Shown here: positions 20,375 through 31,477 of the stretch, one piece after another
Layout of the letters: each line of letters begins with the position of its first letter
How positions within the stretch are numbered: position 1 is the first letter of the stretch
From: Chrysomallon squamiferum
Taxonomy: Eukaryota > Mollusca > Gastropoda > Neomphalida > Peltospiridae
Assembly (NCBI GenBank): GCA_012295275.1
Contig: CM022670.1
Span: 15,806,198-15,870,197 of the forward strand
DNA length: 64,000 nucleotides
Direction: 5' to 3'
Position numbers and translations under genes: made by a program
Notes under the pieces: generated by a model
Seen by the model: only the letters and a program-made list of their open reading frames with translations
What the model was told of the DNA's origin: nothing
Database searches by the model: none

Positions 20375-21687
20375 GACAAATTCTGTAACAATAAAACAGT
20401 TTAAAAATGGTTGTTATACAATTTATATATACAAAATATGTACAATTGATGTGATTGCATGTGTGTGTGTGTTTTCTGTATATACATACAGTGAAACTTC
20501 TCACAAAACCCAAACTGTCTGAAAAATTAGGGATCTTTGATTTATAAATCGTTTAACAGCAAAACCTCTTATACCAAATACACCTAAAAACCACACTTTT
20601 CCTTTATTGCAACACTGTTCATTTTGAGGAATTTTTACAATGTATAAAAAATATATATATGCATGCAAGTATGTACCCACATTTATCAAATTATGTATTC
20701 AACTTCAGAACGACAATCTGTAAAATATGACATGAAATAAATACTCTGTTTACATAGAAACACAGACTAAAGAAACTGTGTACATTACATGATGAATATA
20801 CAGAACCTACGCAGATACAAAATACTGAACTGGAATCTTTATATTAAGAAGCTTCTAAACAAACATGACATGAAATCTAAGAAGAAAAGTTTACACTGAA
20901 AAGGTTTTTCTAAAATAATGTTTTTTATAAAGTATAAAATACATCTGAAAAATAAACATTTACTAAGTTTATAATTAGCTCAATCTCAATAATAAATGCT
21001 GCCCAGTATGAAAAGCATGCTTGATTTAAAAATAAGTATTTGTTATTATTACTTACTCTATGTGTGTGTGTGAGGGTGTGTGTTAGTGTGTGTGAGAGTG
21101 TTTATTAACAGAGGTGGGGGAAAAAAGGATAATCCTTAAATTATTAATAACCGATTGCAGATGGGTAAAAATAAAATGTCTAAATCTAAAACAGTTTCTT
21201 TAGAAATGAGTTTTAGAATCGACTTCTATACCAACATTTTAAATTATTATCAACAAATAAATTTATTGTAGGTTTTTAACACTACAAATAAGACAATATC
21301 AAATAATACATTTTTAAAAAATTCAATGAATGGAAAGTCTGAAAACCAAAGATTGTTAAATATTTGTGTTAACCCTGTAACTAAAGCTATTAATAAAATA
21401 TGTCAGTCAGGCAAGTTGACTGTATACATCATAAGAATTCAGTAATAGATGAAATGCATTATTGTATAATTATAATACAGTTTAATAACTTAAAAATAAA
21501 TTTAATAACAACAACAAAATACACAAAAATAATTTAAAATCAAAATAAAACCCAAATATAATTTAAAAAAATTTAAAATATATTTATTTGAAATTGTATT
21601 TACCCACAATTTTATTAAAACTGAGGTTGGATATTTTTAATTATTTGTCTATTTTATATCTATATTTTTTCGTTAAAAATAAATATG

Positions 21688-21729
<42 letters not shown>

Positions 21730-21755
21730 ACTCAGAAATACTCAGTGCAACTTAC

Positions 21756-21930
21756 AGTGATAGTGCCGGTCAAACCGAATTCGGTCGAATCAGTGCGAGA
21801 TAAAGCTACTTAGATAATTTGGTGTTAAATTATATTATATATAAAACAGATTCAGCCTGTATGTGATTTACCGATTGAAAAATAATAGTAAAAAGCTGAA
21901 AATAACTCACGAATCTAATAAACACTGTTG
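21756..21930 (-). other. Possible non-coding first exon / promoter-proximal part of GALE
   Basis: On the minus strand, a good donor TCACT|GTAAGT ends at 21756 and is preceded by sequence less AT-rich than its surroundings. GALE needs an upstream 5' UTR exon because an acceptor lies 8 bases before its ATG, and this is the best nearby candidate. The left end is arbitrary. This is inference only. Confidence 0.25.
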
Positions 21931-22749
21931 TTATTTATGTGGCAACGCCTCAACGTGGACACATTAGAAATAGGCAATAGTTAACTCCCTTTGTCTCCGA
22001 AGTCCAAATCGACCTCATTCGGACGAGCACGACCAATAATCGAATTGTAACAGATGTCATCCTGCCTAATACATGTGATGACATGTTGGTGTTTTCACGA
22101 ATTTCAACTATTTGTTAATAAAATGTATTAAATGGGATTAACATTTGACACACGGATTCCTTCCTCAGTTTACAACGAAACGAAACGCCTCAGTGATGAC
22201 TGAAAGCAAAATCAAACAGCGTGAAATGAATGACAGTTCTATAAATATTGCCGACATCGGATCCCAGTAACTGGATGTTACCGAATACAGTTATACTGCG
22301 TATAGTAATGCAGTAAAAAAGCATTAACCACAAACACCAATATGCTTCTAATTTTAATTTAAAAAATAAGTATACATTAACAAACAATAATGCATCCAGC
22401 CTGGTATTAACCATTACACAAAACAAACATGACATTTTTTTATTATTATTATTTCACAGAATACAGAATGTCGTCAAAAACTCTGATAGAATATTTTTTA
22501 AGGTTCAGTGTCTGGTGACACGAGTTATTTTACTACTAAATGTTAGAAGTAAAATTTGAATTCCATGTACATGAAAACAATAATACATAAATAAATAATT
22601 AGTAATTATATATAATAATATCATCTGGATCTTCAAAAAGTCAACAAAAAACAAAAAAAAAAAAAAAAAAAAAAAAAAAATAAATAAATAAATAAATACA
22701 AAACAAACAACAGCAAACCTACTTTGGTCTGCCAAAATTAGATACTAGG

Positions 22750-22844
22750 CAGTGGTGGATGACATTTGTGGGGCTCTAAAGCTTAACTGTTATTAGGGTA
22801 CTCAAATCTTAAGCTTCATTAATGTTATAATTGATCCGCCCCTG
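22750..22844. mobile_element. Short non-autonomous hAT-like element (MITE candidate)
   Basis: The left end CAGTGGTGGATGAC and the reverse complement of the right end, CAGGGGCGGATCAA, agree at most positions and resemble the CAG.GGCGGAT termini of hAT transposons. Total length is 95 bp with no coding capacity. The flanking 8-mers (ATACTAGG and GTGCTGGT) match at only four of eight positions, so the target-site duplication is decayed or absent. Confidence 0.45.
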
Positions 22845-22923
22845 GTGCTGGTAATGAACGGCATCATCCTGTAAGAATAATATCATTGCATTTTCTCAAA
22901 CATTATTAATCAAGATTTCTTGC

Positions 22924-22954
<31 letters not shown>

Positions 22955-24166
22955 ATAAAAAGAATCTATAACTGCAGAAAAATGTAGTTAACTAGTTTTA
23001 ACTGTTTGAAGCAAGTGTTTTACTACCAAAGCCCATCAAAGATCCCTTTTATGACTTTCGAAATCCATAACAGATAAATTTTATTTTCAAAATCTTGGTA
23101 CTACAGTTTTATTTCTGAAGTAACTTTTATACTGTTCTTGGCAGCCAGTAAAACTGACCTTGACATCTTCGCAAAACAAACTGCGTCTCGATAGTGCAGA
23201 CGTCTAATTCGACTGGAGAACCATTTAATAGTGAATACGAGTATTGCTGAATATTTCCACATCTTTGGAAAAATAATTCGTTTTTCTAGGCCATGATTGA
23301 GGAAAATATTTAAGGTGAGACAAATACCTAATTAATGACGATTTTAAAATCTAGTCTTCAGAACAGTGTTGAAATAATTTTGTCTGTTCTTTATTGATTG
23401 TTTAATGTTTGGATTCCTCTCATCAGAATGAATCACCAAGCCAATTGTTAATGTATATGAATAAAATAAATACCATTGCGTATAGATCAATTTATATAAA
23501 ACAGCCCTCTGTCTTTGGAATTTGTTCCTGTACGTTATATTTTTATATTTATCTTTTTCAAAATACGTTTCTACAGAAATAATACTGAATGTGTATATTA
23601 AACGAATAACATATTAATAATTTTCAAGCCGGTTCTATCAATTTCAATTTTACTTATAATTAATGCTAAGGCAGTATATTTTATATTCCTGATAATATAG
23701 AATGAATTAAGTAGGCCGCCATTTTGAAAAAAAAGAAGAAGCCTACAGCCATGGTGAACACGAGTCTATTTTCGAGAACCTATCTCGATAGGTAATCTAA
23801 ACCACTTGCCTTCATTCCTTCCGACCATTTTGGTGCTGTGAGCACTGCATGTGCTTTGCGCAGAACTTGAAAATGTCAGTGCAGTGAATTTGTTACTAGT
23901 AAATACATTTTTTAAACAGGAGCTTTTTTAAACAGTTCATAACATGTTCAAGTTATTCAGTGGGATGCAGAAAATATCAGAATACTTGAAATAAAATGAC
24001 TTATAAACAAACACAAAACGTTAAAAAAACAAAACAACAGAAAACAAAAACATCCACAAACAAACCTAGATGTGCTGCAGCAGAATAATATTATGTGTAA
24101 TAATTTATTTCCAAAATAAACTAGTATTTGCTTCTACTAGAAAAGGTGTTGTTGTTGTTGTTTGTT

Positions 24167-24211
<45 letters not shown>

Positions 24212-25131
24212 CCTGTATAATCTGTTTTCGTTAACATTTCAAACCCTCTCGAGATACATTCAGTATGAATATCAGGTATAAACTGTTAAGCCTAAATTAC
24301 ATGTCAAGTACATGGACGTAACATCATATTAACCTCGAAATGTTTTCTCCCATCAGTAGACGTTTTCTGTAATACATCGGCTTTTAATTATTTTCAAGAC
24401 AGAAGAGGTGCCAGTTACAGTGACGTGGGACTTACTAATTACACCGTGTGTGCCAGTCGTTGGCTGTTTATCAACCATCTGAGCGAAATATAGGTATGAA
24501 ATAATTATCTTTTGCGTAAGATACTGCATCTGTCAGACGATATAATAAGTCTGCAAGAATAGTCAGTTATTAGTAAATTTAGTAATCTTTCAAAAAAAAA
24601 AAAAAGATGAGTTTATATTTCAGTGAGATAAATGCCGTCGTTTAAGGTTTGGTGTAACATATGTATTTAAAACTGAGAAAATCTACTGATTTAAAAAATG
24701 TGATATTGTTTCTGCATCATTGATACCAAAGAAATTAATTATGAGTCATTCCTTCTGTGTGGAAATGGTATTATTTATGCAGTAATAAATATTCCAAAAG
24801 GGATAAAGGATTACATTAAAATGTTCATAAACTATTTTTTTTTTTTTTTTTTTATATATTTATATATATATATATATAAAATCATTTAGTTAGCAAATAT
24901 TTGTTGTTGTTGTTGTTTTGTTTTTTTTGTGTATCTTCATTATGATCTGAATTATAATTGTTGTCAGTATTTTAAAGACTTATGTCTGGTAATAATTATA
25001 AAGACTATTTTTTCTTGTACACTCACAATAACAAAATAATTTGTTCAACAAATATTAACTTGATCCATAAACATATAAAATAATTACATCCAAAAATATA
25101 CGTAGATTTGTCTCTTCTTTTCCTTTGACAC

Positions 25132-25162
25132 GCTTTTTTTTTTTTTTTTTTTTTTATTTATT

Positions 25163-25206
<44 letters not shown>

Positions 25207-25207
25207 T

Positions 25208-25251
<44 letters not shown>

Positions 25252-25275
25252 TTATTTATTTATTAATTTATTTAT
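25132..25275. repeat. Long T-homopolymer / (TTTA)n tract
   Basis: About 120 bases of almost pure T, broken by TTTATTTATTT interruptions and ending in (TTTA)n. It lies 80 bases upstream of the F-box gene 1 coding exon. The open frame through it (poly-Phe) is an artefact. Confidence 0.95.
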
Positions 25276-25356
25276 TAATTTATTTTGTTCCATTTTATTT
25301 TGAACAGGAAATTTTCTCCGGTTATAATATTTTATGAAATATTAATGTTTTTTTAG

Positions 25357-26829
25357 ATGTACGAAGAACTGATAGAGTTTATGTTAGCGATTCGTAAGAT
25401 TCGTCACACTGTAAACCCTCCTGCTGAGGACTTGTCTTCTGCTGCATGTCACGAAAGCGACGCCAGCGACGAGGGCGAAGATGACAGATGGGCAGTCCTC
25501 CCGGACGTGTTGCTGGAGAACATCTTCACGAGACTGACGTACAAAGACAGACACAGAGCATCGCAGGTCTGCTGGAGGTGGAACGCAGCGTTCTATTCTC
25601 CCAGAGTGTGGGAGACGTTCACTCTTTACAATGGAACGCTGACTAGAAGAGTTTTCAAAACTGGTGACTTGAATCAGAAGGAACTAAGCGCAACGAAGGC
25701 ACAGATGTGTTTAGCTAAAGTTGGATATTTGTTCAAAAATATTACTGTAACGGCTATCGATAATTTTTTTGATGTTTACGAATTTTTCCGCATCCTCATT
25801 CAATTCATCCTCCACTTCGATGAATATCCTCTGCCATTACTCCATACATTTGACTTTACTTTCGCCTGCGAGTTCAGAGGTCTTTCAGGAGTCATCATTC
25901 ATGGTACTGGAGGGAAAATATTAGATATTCTGAAGACTCTGCTTCGTAACATGAAAAATCTGAAACAAATTATGCTGCGGCAGTTACTTCTTGATACGGA
26001 AGAAGTGACTGGTCTATTTGATGCTGTTGCTAATAACATGGAGTTAACTCTGGAATCTTTGGAAATAATTAACTGTACAAAAGAGCCTTTTCCAGTTTTT
26101 GAGCTTTCTCGATTTTCAAGACTAACTCAGCTGACGATCACAGCGCAGCATTTAAACGACGAGATTGTCCAGGATCTTGCTGTGAATGGCTTACTAAGAC
26201 TTATCATTGTACAAGATCCATACACTACCCCAGCTGAACCGGTATCACGTGACTGCTGGACCTTCGTGAAAGAAATGGCTCCTTTTCTGAGAGTAACGCT
26301 TGAGATTCGTGGTCCGGTGAAACATGACCTTATCATCCAGCCTCGGGCTCCTGTGGATACCATCATCATCTCTTCGCCATATTCCGGGATGTCTCCTGCC
26401 TTTGCAGATTTCTTCATTACCAATTACCAAAACACACTGGAGATTCTTCTTCAGAAAAGCTTACCGAGGATTCACGGCTCGAGGTCATTTCATGATAGAA
26501 ATGACGTTTGTTTTCTGGATATTGTTCGAAGATGTCCCAGATTACACACTCTTGCTATAAGGGAGAGAATTTCTACTGCAACGTTATTACTTATAACTAA
26601 GGCAGGCAAATCACTGAATCACTTGATGATGAGGGAGAATGCATTGCTAAAAAAATGCGACTGGCCTAAATCCACAGAATGGTCAGATCAGTTTTATCAG
26701 TGGTTGAAAATAACAAGTCGTTCTTTCGAAATGACAAGTAGAGAGGTATCCAATATTCTAGGTTACCAGTGGAAACCTCTGAAAGACCGCGAATTTAAAC
26801 AGAACTACTGGTGGCATAGAGCAAATTAG
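25357..26829 (+). CDS. F-box protein with leucine-rich C-terminal region, FBXO33/39-like (paralogue 1)
   Basis: A single uninterrupted reading frame of 490 aa. It has an acidic, Ser/Asp/Glu-rich leader (residues 25-43) and a clear F-box at about 44-90 (WAVLPDVLLENIFTRL, then DRHRASQVCWRWN and VWETF). A long C-terminal half follows with irregular leucine-rich repeats (TLESLEIINC, LTQLTITAQHLND, CPRLHTLAIRER). The pattern resembles human FBXO33/FBXO39, including a Pro-Arg-Leu LRR near the end. By family knowledge the F-box binds SKP1 in an SCF ubiquitin ligase and the LRR part recruits a substrate, which is unknown here. The ATG is immediately preceded by TGTTTTTTTAG, an apparent splice acceptor, so the 5' UTR lies in an upstream exon. 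AATAAA occurs near 27123. Base composition is far less AT-rich than its surroundings. A close paralogue follows 1.2 kb downstream. Confidence 0.92.
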   Translation: MYEELIEFMLAIRKIRHTVNPPAEDLSSAACHESDASDEGEDDRWAVLPDVLLENIFTRLTYKDRHRASQVCWRWNAAFYSPRVWETFTLYNGTLTRRVFKTGDLNQKELSATKAQMCLAKVGYLFKNITVTAIDNFFDVYEFFRILIQFILHFDEYPLPLLHTFDFTFACEFRGLSGVIIHGTGGKILDILKTLLRNMKNLKQIMLRQLLLDTEEVTGLFDAVANNMELTLESLEIINCTKEPFPVFELSRFSRLTQLTITAQHLNDEIVQDLAVNGLLRLIIVQDPYTTPAEPVSRDCWTFVKEMAPFLRVTLEIRGPVKHDLIIQPRAPVDTIIISSPYSGMSPAFADFFITNYQNTLEILLQKSLPRIHGSRSFHDRNDVCFLDIVRRCPRLHTLAIRERISTATLLLITKAGKSLNHLMMRENALLKKCDWPKSTEWSDQFYQWLKITSRSFEMTSREVSNILGYQWKPLKDREFKQNYWWHRAN

Positions 26830-28002
26830 AAAGTGTAGAATCTTTTAGGTTGAGACATCTGACAAATTCATCGCCAGTGCTATGTTCCTTGGATCATGTT
26901 TATTTCTAGGCGTAACATAAAACCATAGGGTTTCATTTTTTTTTTTCTTTTTTTTCTTTTTAGTTGTTTATTAATTAAATTTAAATGGTTTTATATAAAT
27001 TGTTTTAATAGTTTGTTCATTAAGTTCAGTTCAATATCCAAGAAAGAACCATTTCCTATATGTTTTAAAGATTTTTTGAAGATTCGCCGTCTTTTTTTTT
27101 TTTTTTAACACATGCTAAACAGAATAAATGGAGTGGACAAAACTTTTGTTTCTTTTGAACGTGATATCCGCAGTGTTTTTGTCATTGTCTAAATGCCTTT
27201 TATTTTATTTAATAAACAAACAATTTGACATTATTGAATTCACATATTTTTCTAAAGTCTTGTTTCTTCAACATGTTTTACGGGATGTTTTATGAAATAA
27301 AGATATTTTTCAAGTTTTAATACTTTTCATTTATTTAATTTTATTTTAGGATGCCGTTACAAAAAAAAAAAAAAAAAAAAAAAAATAAATTAAAATAATG
27401 ATAACAAAAAATCAGTAGAATTGTATTATCATTATTATTGTTATTACTGCTATTACTACTATTACTTTTATTATTATTACTACTACTACTATTACTATTA
27501 TTATTGCTATTATTGTTGTTGTTATTGTTGTTACATTCATTTATTTATTATTACTTATTTCACCCATCTAAATTATTTTTACATTCAGAATCCACGTGCC
27601 TGCTAACAACCTAACACTAGCCGAAAGAGTTCTACAATGTCTGTAACAAGATTGCTAAAAATTACAACTGAAGCTATGATTGCAGTTTTTTTTTTTTTTT
27701 TTTTTTTTTTTTTCGTTTCTATCTACAAGGAATCAAACTAAATACATATTCGAAATCCTCATGACATTATGACAACAGAATTAATTTAATCTATTTTTAC
27801 TTTTATTTTGAAACTTTGAAATAATATTACTTCGAAAATTTCATAATCTACATTACAAAATCGACTTGAGAAAATTAAAGAACCATAATTATTGCTTATA
27901 AAATTTTGCTGACTTAATTAACATATCTTAGAAAACTTATACGTGTCCAAGTTATTAAAAAGTTAACTAGCTGTTTTTATTTTTTAATATTTTTATTTCT
28001 AG
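26830..28002. other. Spacer between the two F-box paralogues
   Basis: About 1.2 kb with no gene. It holds the 3' UTR of paralogue 1 (AATAAA-like sites near 27123, 27210 and 27296), poly(A) at 27361-27384, an imperfect (TTA)/(CTA)n run at 27425-27530, poly(T) at 27686-27713, and the polypyrimidine-AG just before the paralogue 2 ATG. Little room is left for an independent promoter plus leader exon. Confidence 0.6.
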
Positions 28003-29448
28003 ATGGAATCTGATATTGTCAAACATCCAAGTTCTATGAAAAAATGGCGTATTACCCGGCAGTCCACAGAACCGGCTAATCCGAACTTATACCAGTACGA
28101 CGAATATAAGGACGACGATGAAGGAAAATGGATCGAATTGCCAGACATATTACTTGAAGAGATCCTGTCACTGATCATACCAAAGTATCGACACGAGGCT
28201 TCACAAGTTTGCAAACGATGGTATTACACCTTCTATGCCACGCGGGTATGGGAAACATTTACGTTGCTGGAACGAACGTTGACAAAAAAAACTTACAGTA
28301 TGTACAAAGGCTGGACCCGGGAGCTTTGCGGAAGAAAAACTCAAGTGTGTTTGCTCCGCGTGGGTTCCTTGTTCAAACGAATAGTAATTCCGCCTCTAAG
28401 TGATTTCTACAACTTGTACGAATTTCTCAGAGTTCTTAACTGTTTTTTTGTTTTTTATGAACATTTCCCCATGCCTCTACTACACACTTTTGAATTCACG
28501 TTTGCTTGTGAGGTTCGAGAAAGTACTGGCGTCAGCATTTATGGAACAGGAGGGAAAATTTTGGATATACTGAAAGCTGTCGTAGGCAACATGCGGAACC
28601 TGAAGCATTTGAAATTGAACAACTTGCTTCTGGATGTAAACGAAGTGTCTGGTCTTTTGGATGCTGTACTGACTCAAACAAGAGACTGCTTACAGACATT
28701 TGAACTCTTGAATTGCTCGAAGGTTCCCCATCCAATTCCAGAGCTTGCTCAGTTTTCTAGGCTATCGAAATTAACAATCAGTGCGCAACACCTGGACGAG
28801 GAAGTGCTTCTTCTCATAGGTGGAATAGGTCTTGGTCACCTCTGCATTGTTCAGGACCCTTATACCTGTGATGCCGAACCGGTTTCTTCAGAAGCATGGA
28901 AGTTAGTTAAAGAGATGTCACCAAAGCTCAGAATAACTTTAGAGATCAGAGGTCAGTTGAGAAAAAAATATCTAATCCAGCCGCATGCTCCAGTATCGAG
29001 GATAAAATCGTCAAGTCCATATTCTGTATTAACACCTGAATTTGCAAACACTCTTGTGAGATATTACAATAAGACTTTAGAGGTTTTCTCACAACGAAAG
29101 CTTCCTCGAGTTCACGGATCACGTTCGTTTCACGACAGAAGTGATTCATCATTTATACTACTCGTCAGACAGTGTCCACGCCTGCATACACTAATAATCA
29201 GAGAGAGGATATCGACAGCAACTCTGTTGTTGTTAACGTCGTTTGGCAAAAATCTTAAACACGTTCTAGTTAGGAAAAATGCTCTGATCAAGAAAGCTGA
29301 CTGGCCAAAAGCTGACGACTGGAGTCCCGAATTCTATCGATGGTTGAAATCAAGTGCCAGATCTTTCGATGATGTGAATGCAGAAGTTTCAAAAATACTT
29401 GGATATTCGTGGAGACCACTGCGAGATGAGGAGTTCAAGTTCTTGTAG
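28003..29448 (+). CDS. F-box protein with leucine-rich C-terminal region, FBXO33/39-like (paralogue 2)
   Basis: A single uninterrupted frame of 481 aa, collinear with paralogue 1 and identical at roughly half or more of positions. The F-box is at about 43-90 (WIELPDILLEEIL, HEASQVCKRWYYTFY, VWETFTL). Shared blocks include LHTFEFTFACE, YGTGGKILDILK, LTISAQHLDEEV, VQDPYT, LPRVHGSRSFHDR, CPRLHTLIIRERISTATLLL and a conserved C-terminus with ILGYSWRPL. The N-terminal 42 residues are unrelated to paralogue 1, although both are followed by an acidic stretch. The proposed role is substrate adaptor of an SCF ubiquitin ligase, from the family only. As in paralogue 1, the ATG directly abuts a splice acceptor (TTATTTCTAG), so this gene structure predates the duplication. 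AATAAA occurs near 29602. Confidence 0.92.
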   Translation: MESDIVKHPSSMKKWRITRQSTEPANPNLYQYDEYKDDDEGKWIELPDILLEEILSLIIPKYRHEASQVCKRWYYTFYATRVWETFTLLERTLTKKTYSMYKGWTRELCGRKTQVCLLRVGSLFKRIVIPPLSDFYNLYEFLRVLNCFFVFYEHFPMPLLHTFEFTFACEVRESTGVSIYGTGGKILDILKAVVGNMRNLKHLKLNNLLLDVNEVSGLLDAVLTQTRDCLQTFELLNCSKVPHPIPELAQFSRLSKLTISAQHLDEEVLLLIGGIGLGHLCIVQDPYTCDAEPVSSEAWKLVKEMSPKLRITLEIRGQLRKKYLIQPHAPVSRIKSSSPYSVLTPEFANTLVRYYNKTLEVFSQRKLPRVHGSRSFHDRSDSSFILLVRQCPRLHTLIIRERISTATLLLLTSFGKNLKHVLVRKNALIKKADWPKADDWSPEFYRWLKSSARSFDDVNAEVSKILGYSWRPLRDEEFKFL

Positions 29449-31380
29449 AAATTTTATTACTAAATAATGTTATATTTTAATTTTAAAATTCCTTTTCTGA
29501 TGATTAAAAACAAACAACAACGATAGTTTTATTTAACGAAACACACGGTATTTTACATAATGACTATGAAGATAATAGATCTATTATTTTTCGATTAGTG
29601 GTAATAAATCTTTTATATGCTTCTGTCCAACAAGCATGTAATCAAATGCTATGTTTTTAAATTTCGTTTTCTTCTTTTATAACATCTTTACGATGTCCAC
29701 TAATATTATATAAATTTATTGAGCTTGAACGATTTCAGCTGTTTAAATGACAAAACAGCTTGAGGATTTAATTAAATGAATATCATCATAGGGAACAATA
29801 ACAGAGTCGCCCGAAACTCTCTAAAAGGTAGTCACACAATCCATTTATGTTTTGCGCTATTTTATGCTGGCACCTGCTTGTAGTCGTGTGCCTACGGGCG
29901 TCATCAATAAATACGATAATTTAAAAATTATTTATTTTTGTCCAGTATAGCATGTTATTATGTGTTCTTCTTTTTCTTCTTCTTTGAAGGTTTCGTTTTA
30001 ATTATGTGTATGTTTTTGCCTTTTGGGCTGTTGTTGTCGTTTTGTATGGGTTTGCGGGCGAGTTTGTCTGAATTAAAATGTAGTTTGTGAACTCAAAAGT
30101 ATTGTACAAAAAAGGTCTGGCAAATAGTAAGTAAGTTTCAGACTACATTTAAATTACATAACAAAGGAGATAAGACGGAAGAAAAATATTAATTATGTAA
30201 AACAAATTATTTAATATTCTAACACTCATTCTCTTAACAAAACAACTCGAAAATCAACTAAAATTACTTTTTTTTATTCATTTGTAGATTGATTGATTGA
30301 GTTAGTCGAAGTATTTTTATTCATTCATTAATAACTATAGATTTTTTTCTTGCTAACAGCAAAAATGTAACATCTGCAGGATTTTATTCAAAACTGACAT
30401 CCGTATTTCATTTCAGTCGAATAATTTTACTGACACGGACGTTTGTAGATTGTCATTCAGTACTGTTTTTTTTTTTTTTTTTTTTTTTTGTGCGTGTATG
30501 TGTTTCTATTACACTATCCCGTTTTTATTTTACACACCCACAATAACCGCTGCTAGGTGTAGTAGTAAATAATCTATTATGATTGTTTTCCTAAAAATAG
30601 TATTTTCGTGTCGACAGTGTAGAAATTAATCCGGTATTCGTGACTTGTAGATTACATGGTTGTGACTTTTATTATAAGACCCATTATTGTTGACAGTAAT
30701 TTTGTTGTTTGTATCAACGAGAGATCACGGAATTAGATGCACATTCAACATTGTTATAGATTTAATTTTGCACTAATAGACGGTCGTAATTTTGTTGTTG
30801 TTGTTTTAATTAAATAAAACAGGAATGATAAACCTGGGGATACAAAAGAGTACATTCTATTGGTTTTGTTATTCAGAACTTCATTATTATTTATTTATTT
30901 ATTTTATTTTTTAATTTTTTAATTTTTTAAAATAAATAAATAAATGAATAACAATAACACGATTTATTTTGCTTTAGTATTCTCAACAGATTAATTCCAC
31001 AGTAGACTGAAACTGTAGACACAAGATGGCAATATCAGCAAGGTTATCTATTATCCAAGCTAAGCCCAGTTGGACTGTATAAAAGACAAATGGTATTTTA
31101 TTGCCAGCAAGAATTATATTTAATCATAAGCATGCCTAGCACATGTAATGTACACCAGAACAATGGTTTTCCTTACTGGGAAAAAACATCAGCTTAAGTT
31201 TAGAATTCGAAAAATGTAGAGTAAATTTATGATTTTAAATCACAATCAAATTCTATTTTAAAATATTCACTGAATGGTCTAAACATTGTAAAAACACAAA
31301 AAATGAAGAATTGGTCTGTAAAATTACCAGAACTAATATGGCATACAATGACAGCCAACATTCACTGTTCTAATTTTCAG

Positions 31381-31477
31381 CTGGGACCCCATACTTGAAG
31401 TTAGTGCATTTCTGGGAAACCCTAACAGTGTCAATGGAATAGATTTTTGTGAATTTGTCACTGAGCATCCAGACTGA
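31381..31477 (+). other. Isolated exon-like segment, possible degenerate EF-hand end
   Basis: After a good acceptor (CTAATTTTCAG) the frame reads 31 residues to TGA. It includes WDPILEVSAFLGNP and SVNGIDFCEFV, the latter reminiscent of the second half of an EF-hand loop (I-D-F-x-E-F) but lacking the Asp ligands. No upstream partner exon was found. It could be a pseudogene scrap, a terminal exon of an unseen gene, or chance. Confidence 0.2.

Larger units (their letters stand above)
20383..25356. other. Intergenic region between divergent GALE and F-box gene 1
   Basis: About 5 kb that should contain the GALE and F-box promoters. No coding exon is supported. Contents: (TG)n runs at about 21060-21110 and 21690-21728, poly(A) at 22652-22680 and 22924-22948, a short hAT-like terminal-inverted-repeat element at 22750-22844, a (TTA)n run at 24170-24209, and a long T-rich tract at 25132-25275. 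Somewhat less AT-rich, CpG-bearing patches lie at about 21730-22080, 23150-23230 and 24340-24490, the most likely promoter or 5' UTR sequence. Confidence 0.5.

Noticed and set aside
25125-25337. Poly-Phe open frame upstream of F-box gene 1
   Set aside because: It is a translation of the T-homopolymer tract.
26127-26560. Overlapping open frames inside the F-box coding exons on the opposite strand and in other frames
   Set aside because: They are shadows of the long conserved F-box frame, with no independent support. The same holds for frames at 28209-28403 and 28480-29152.
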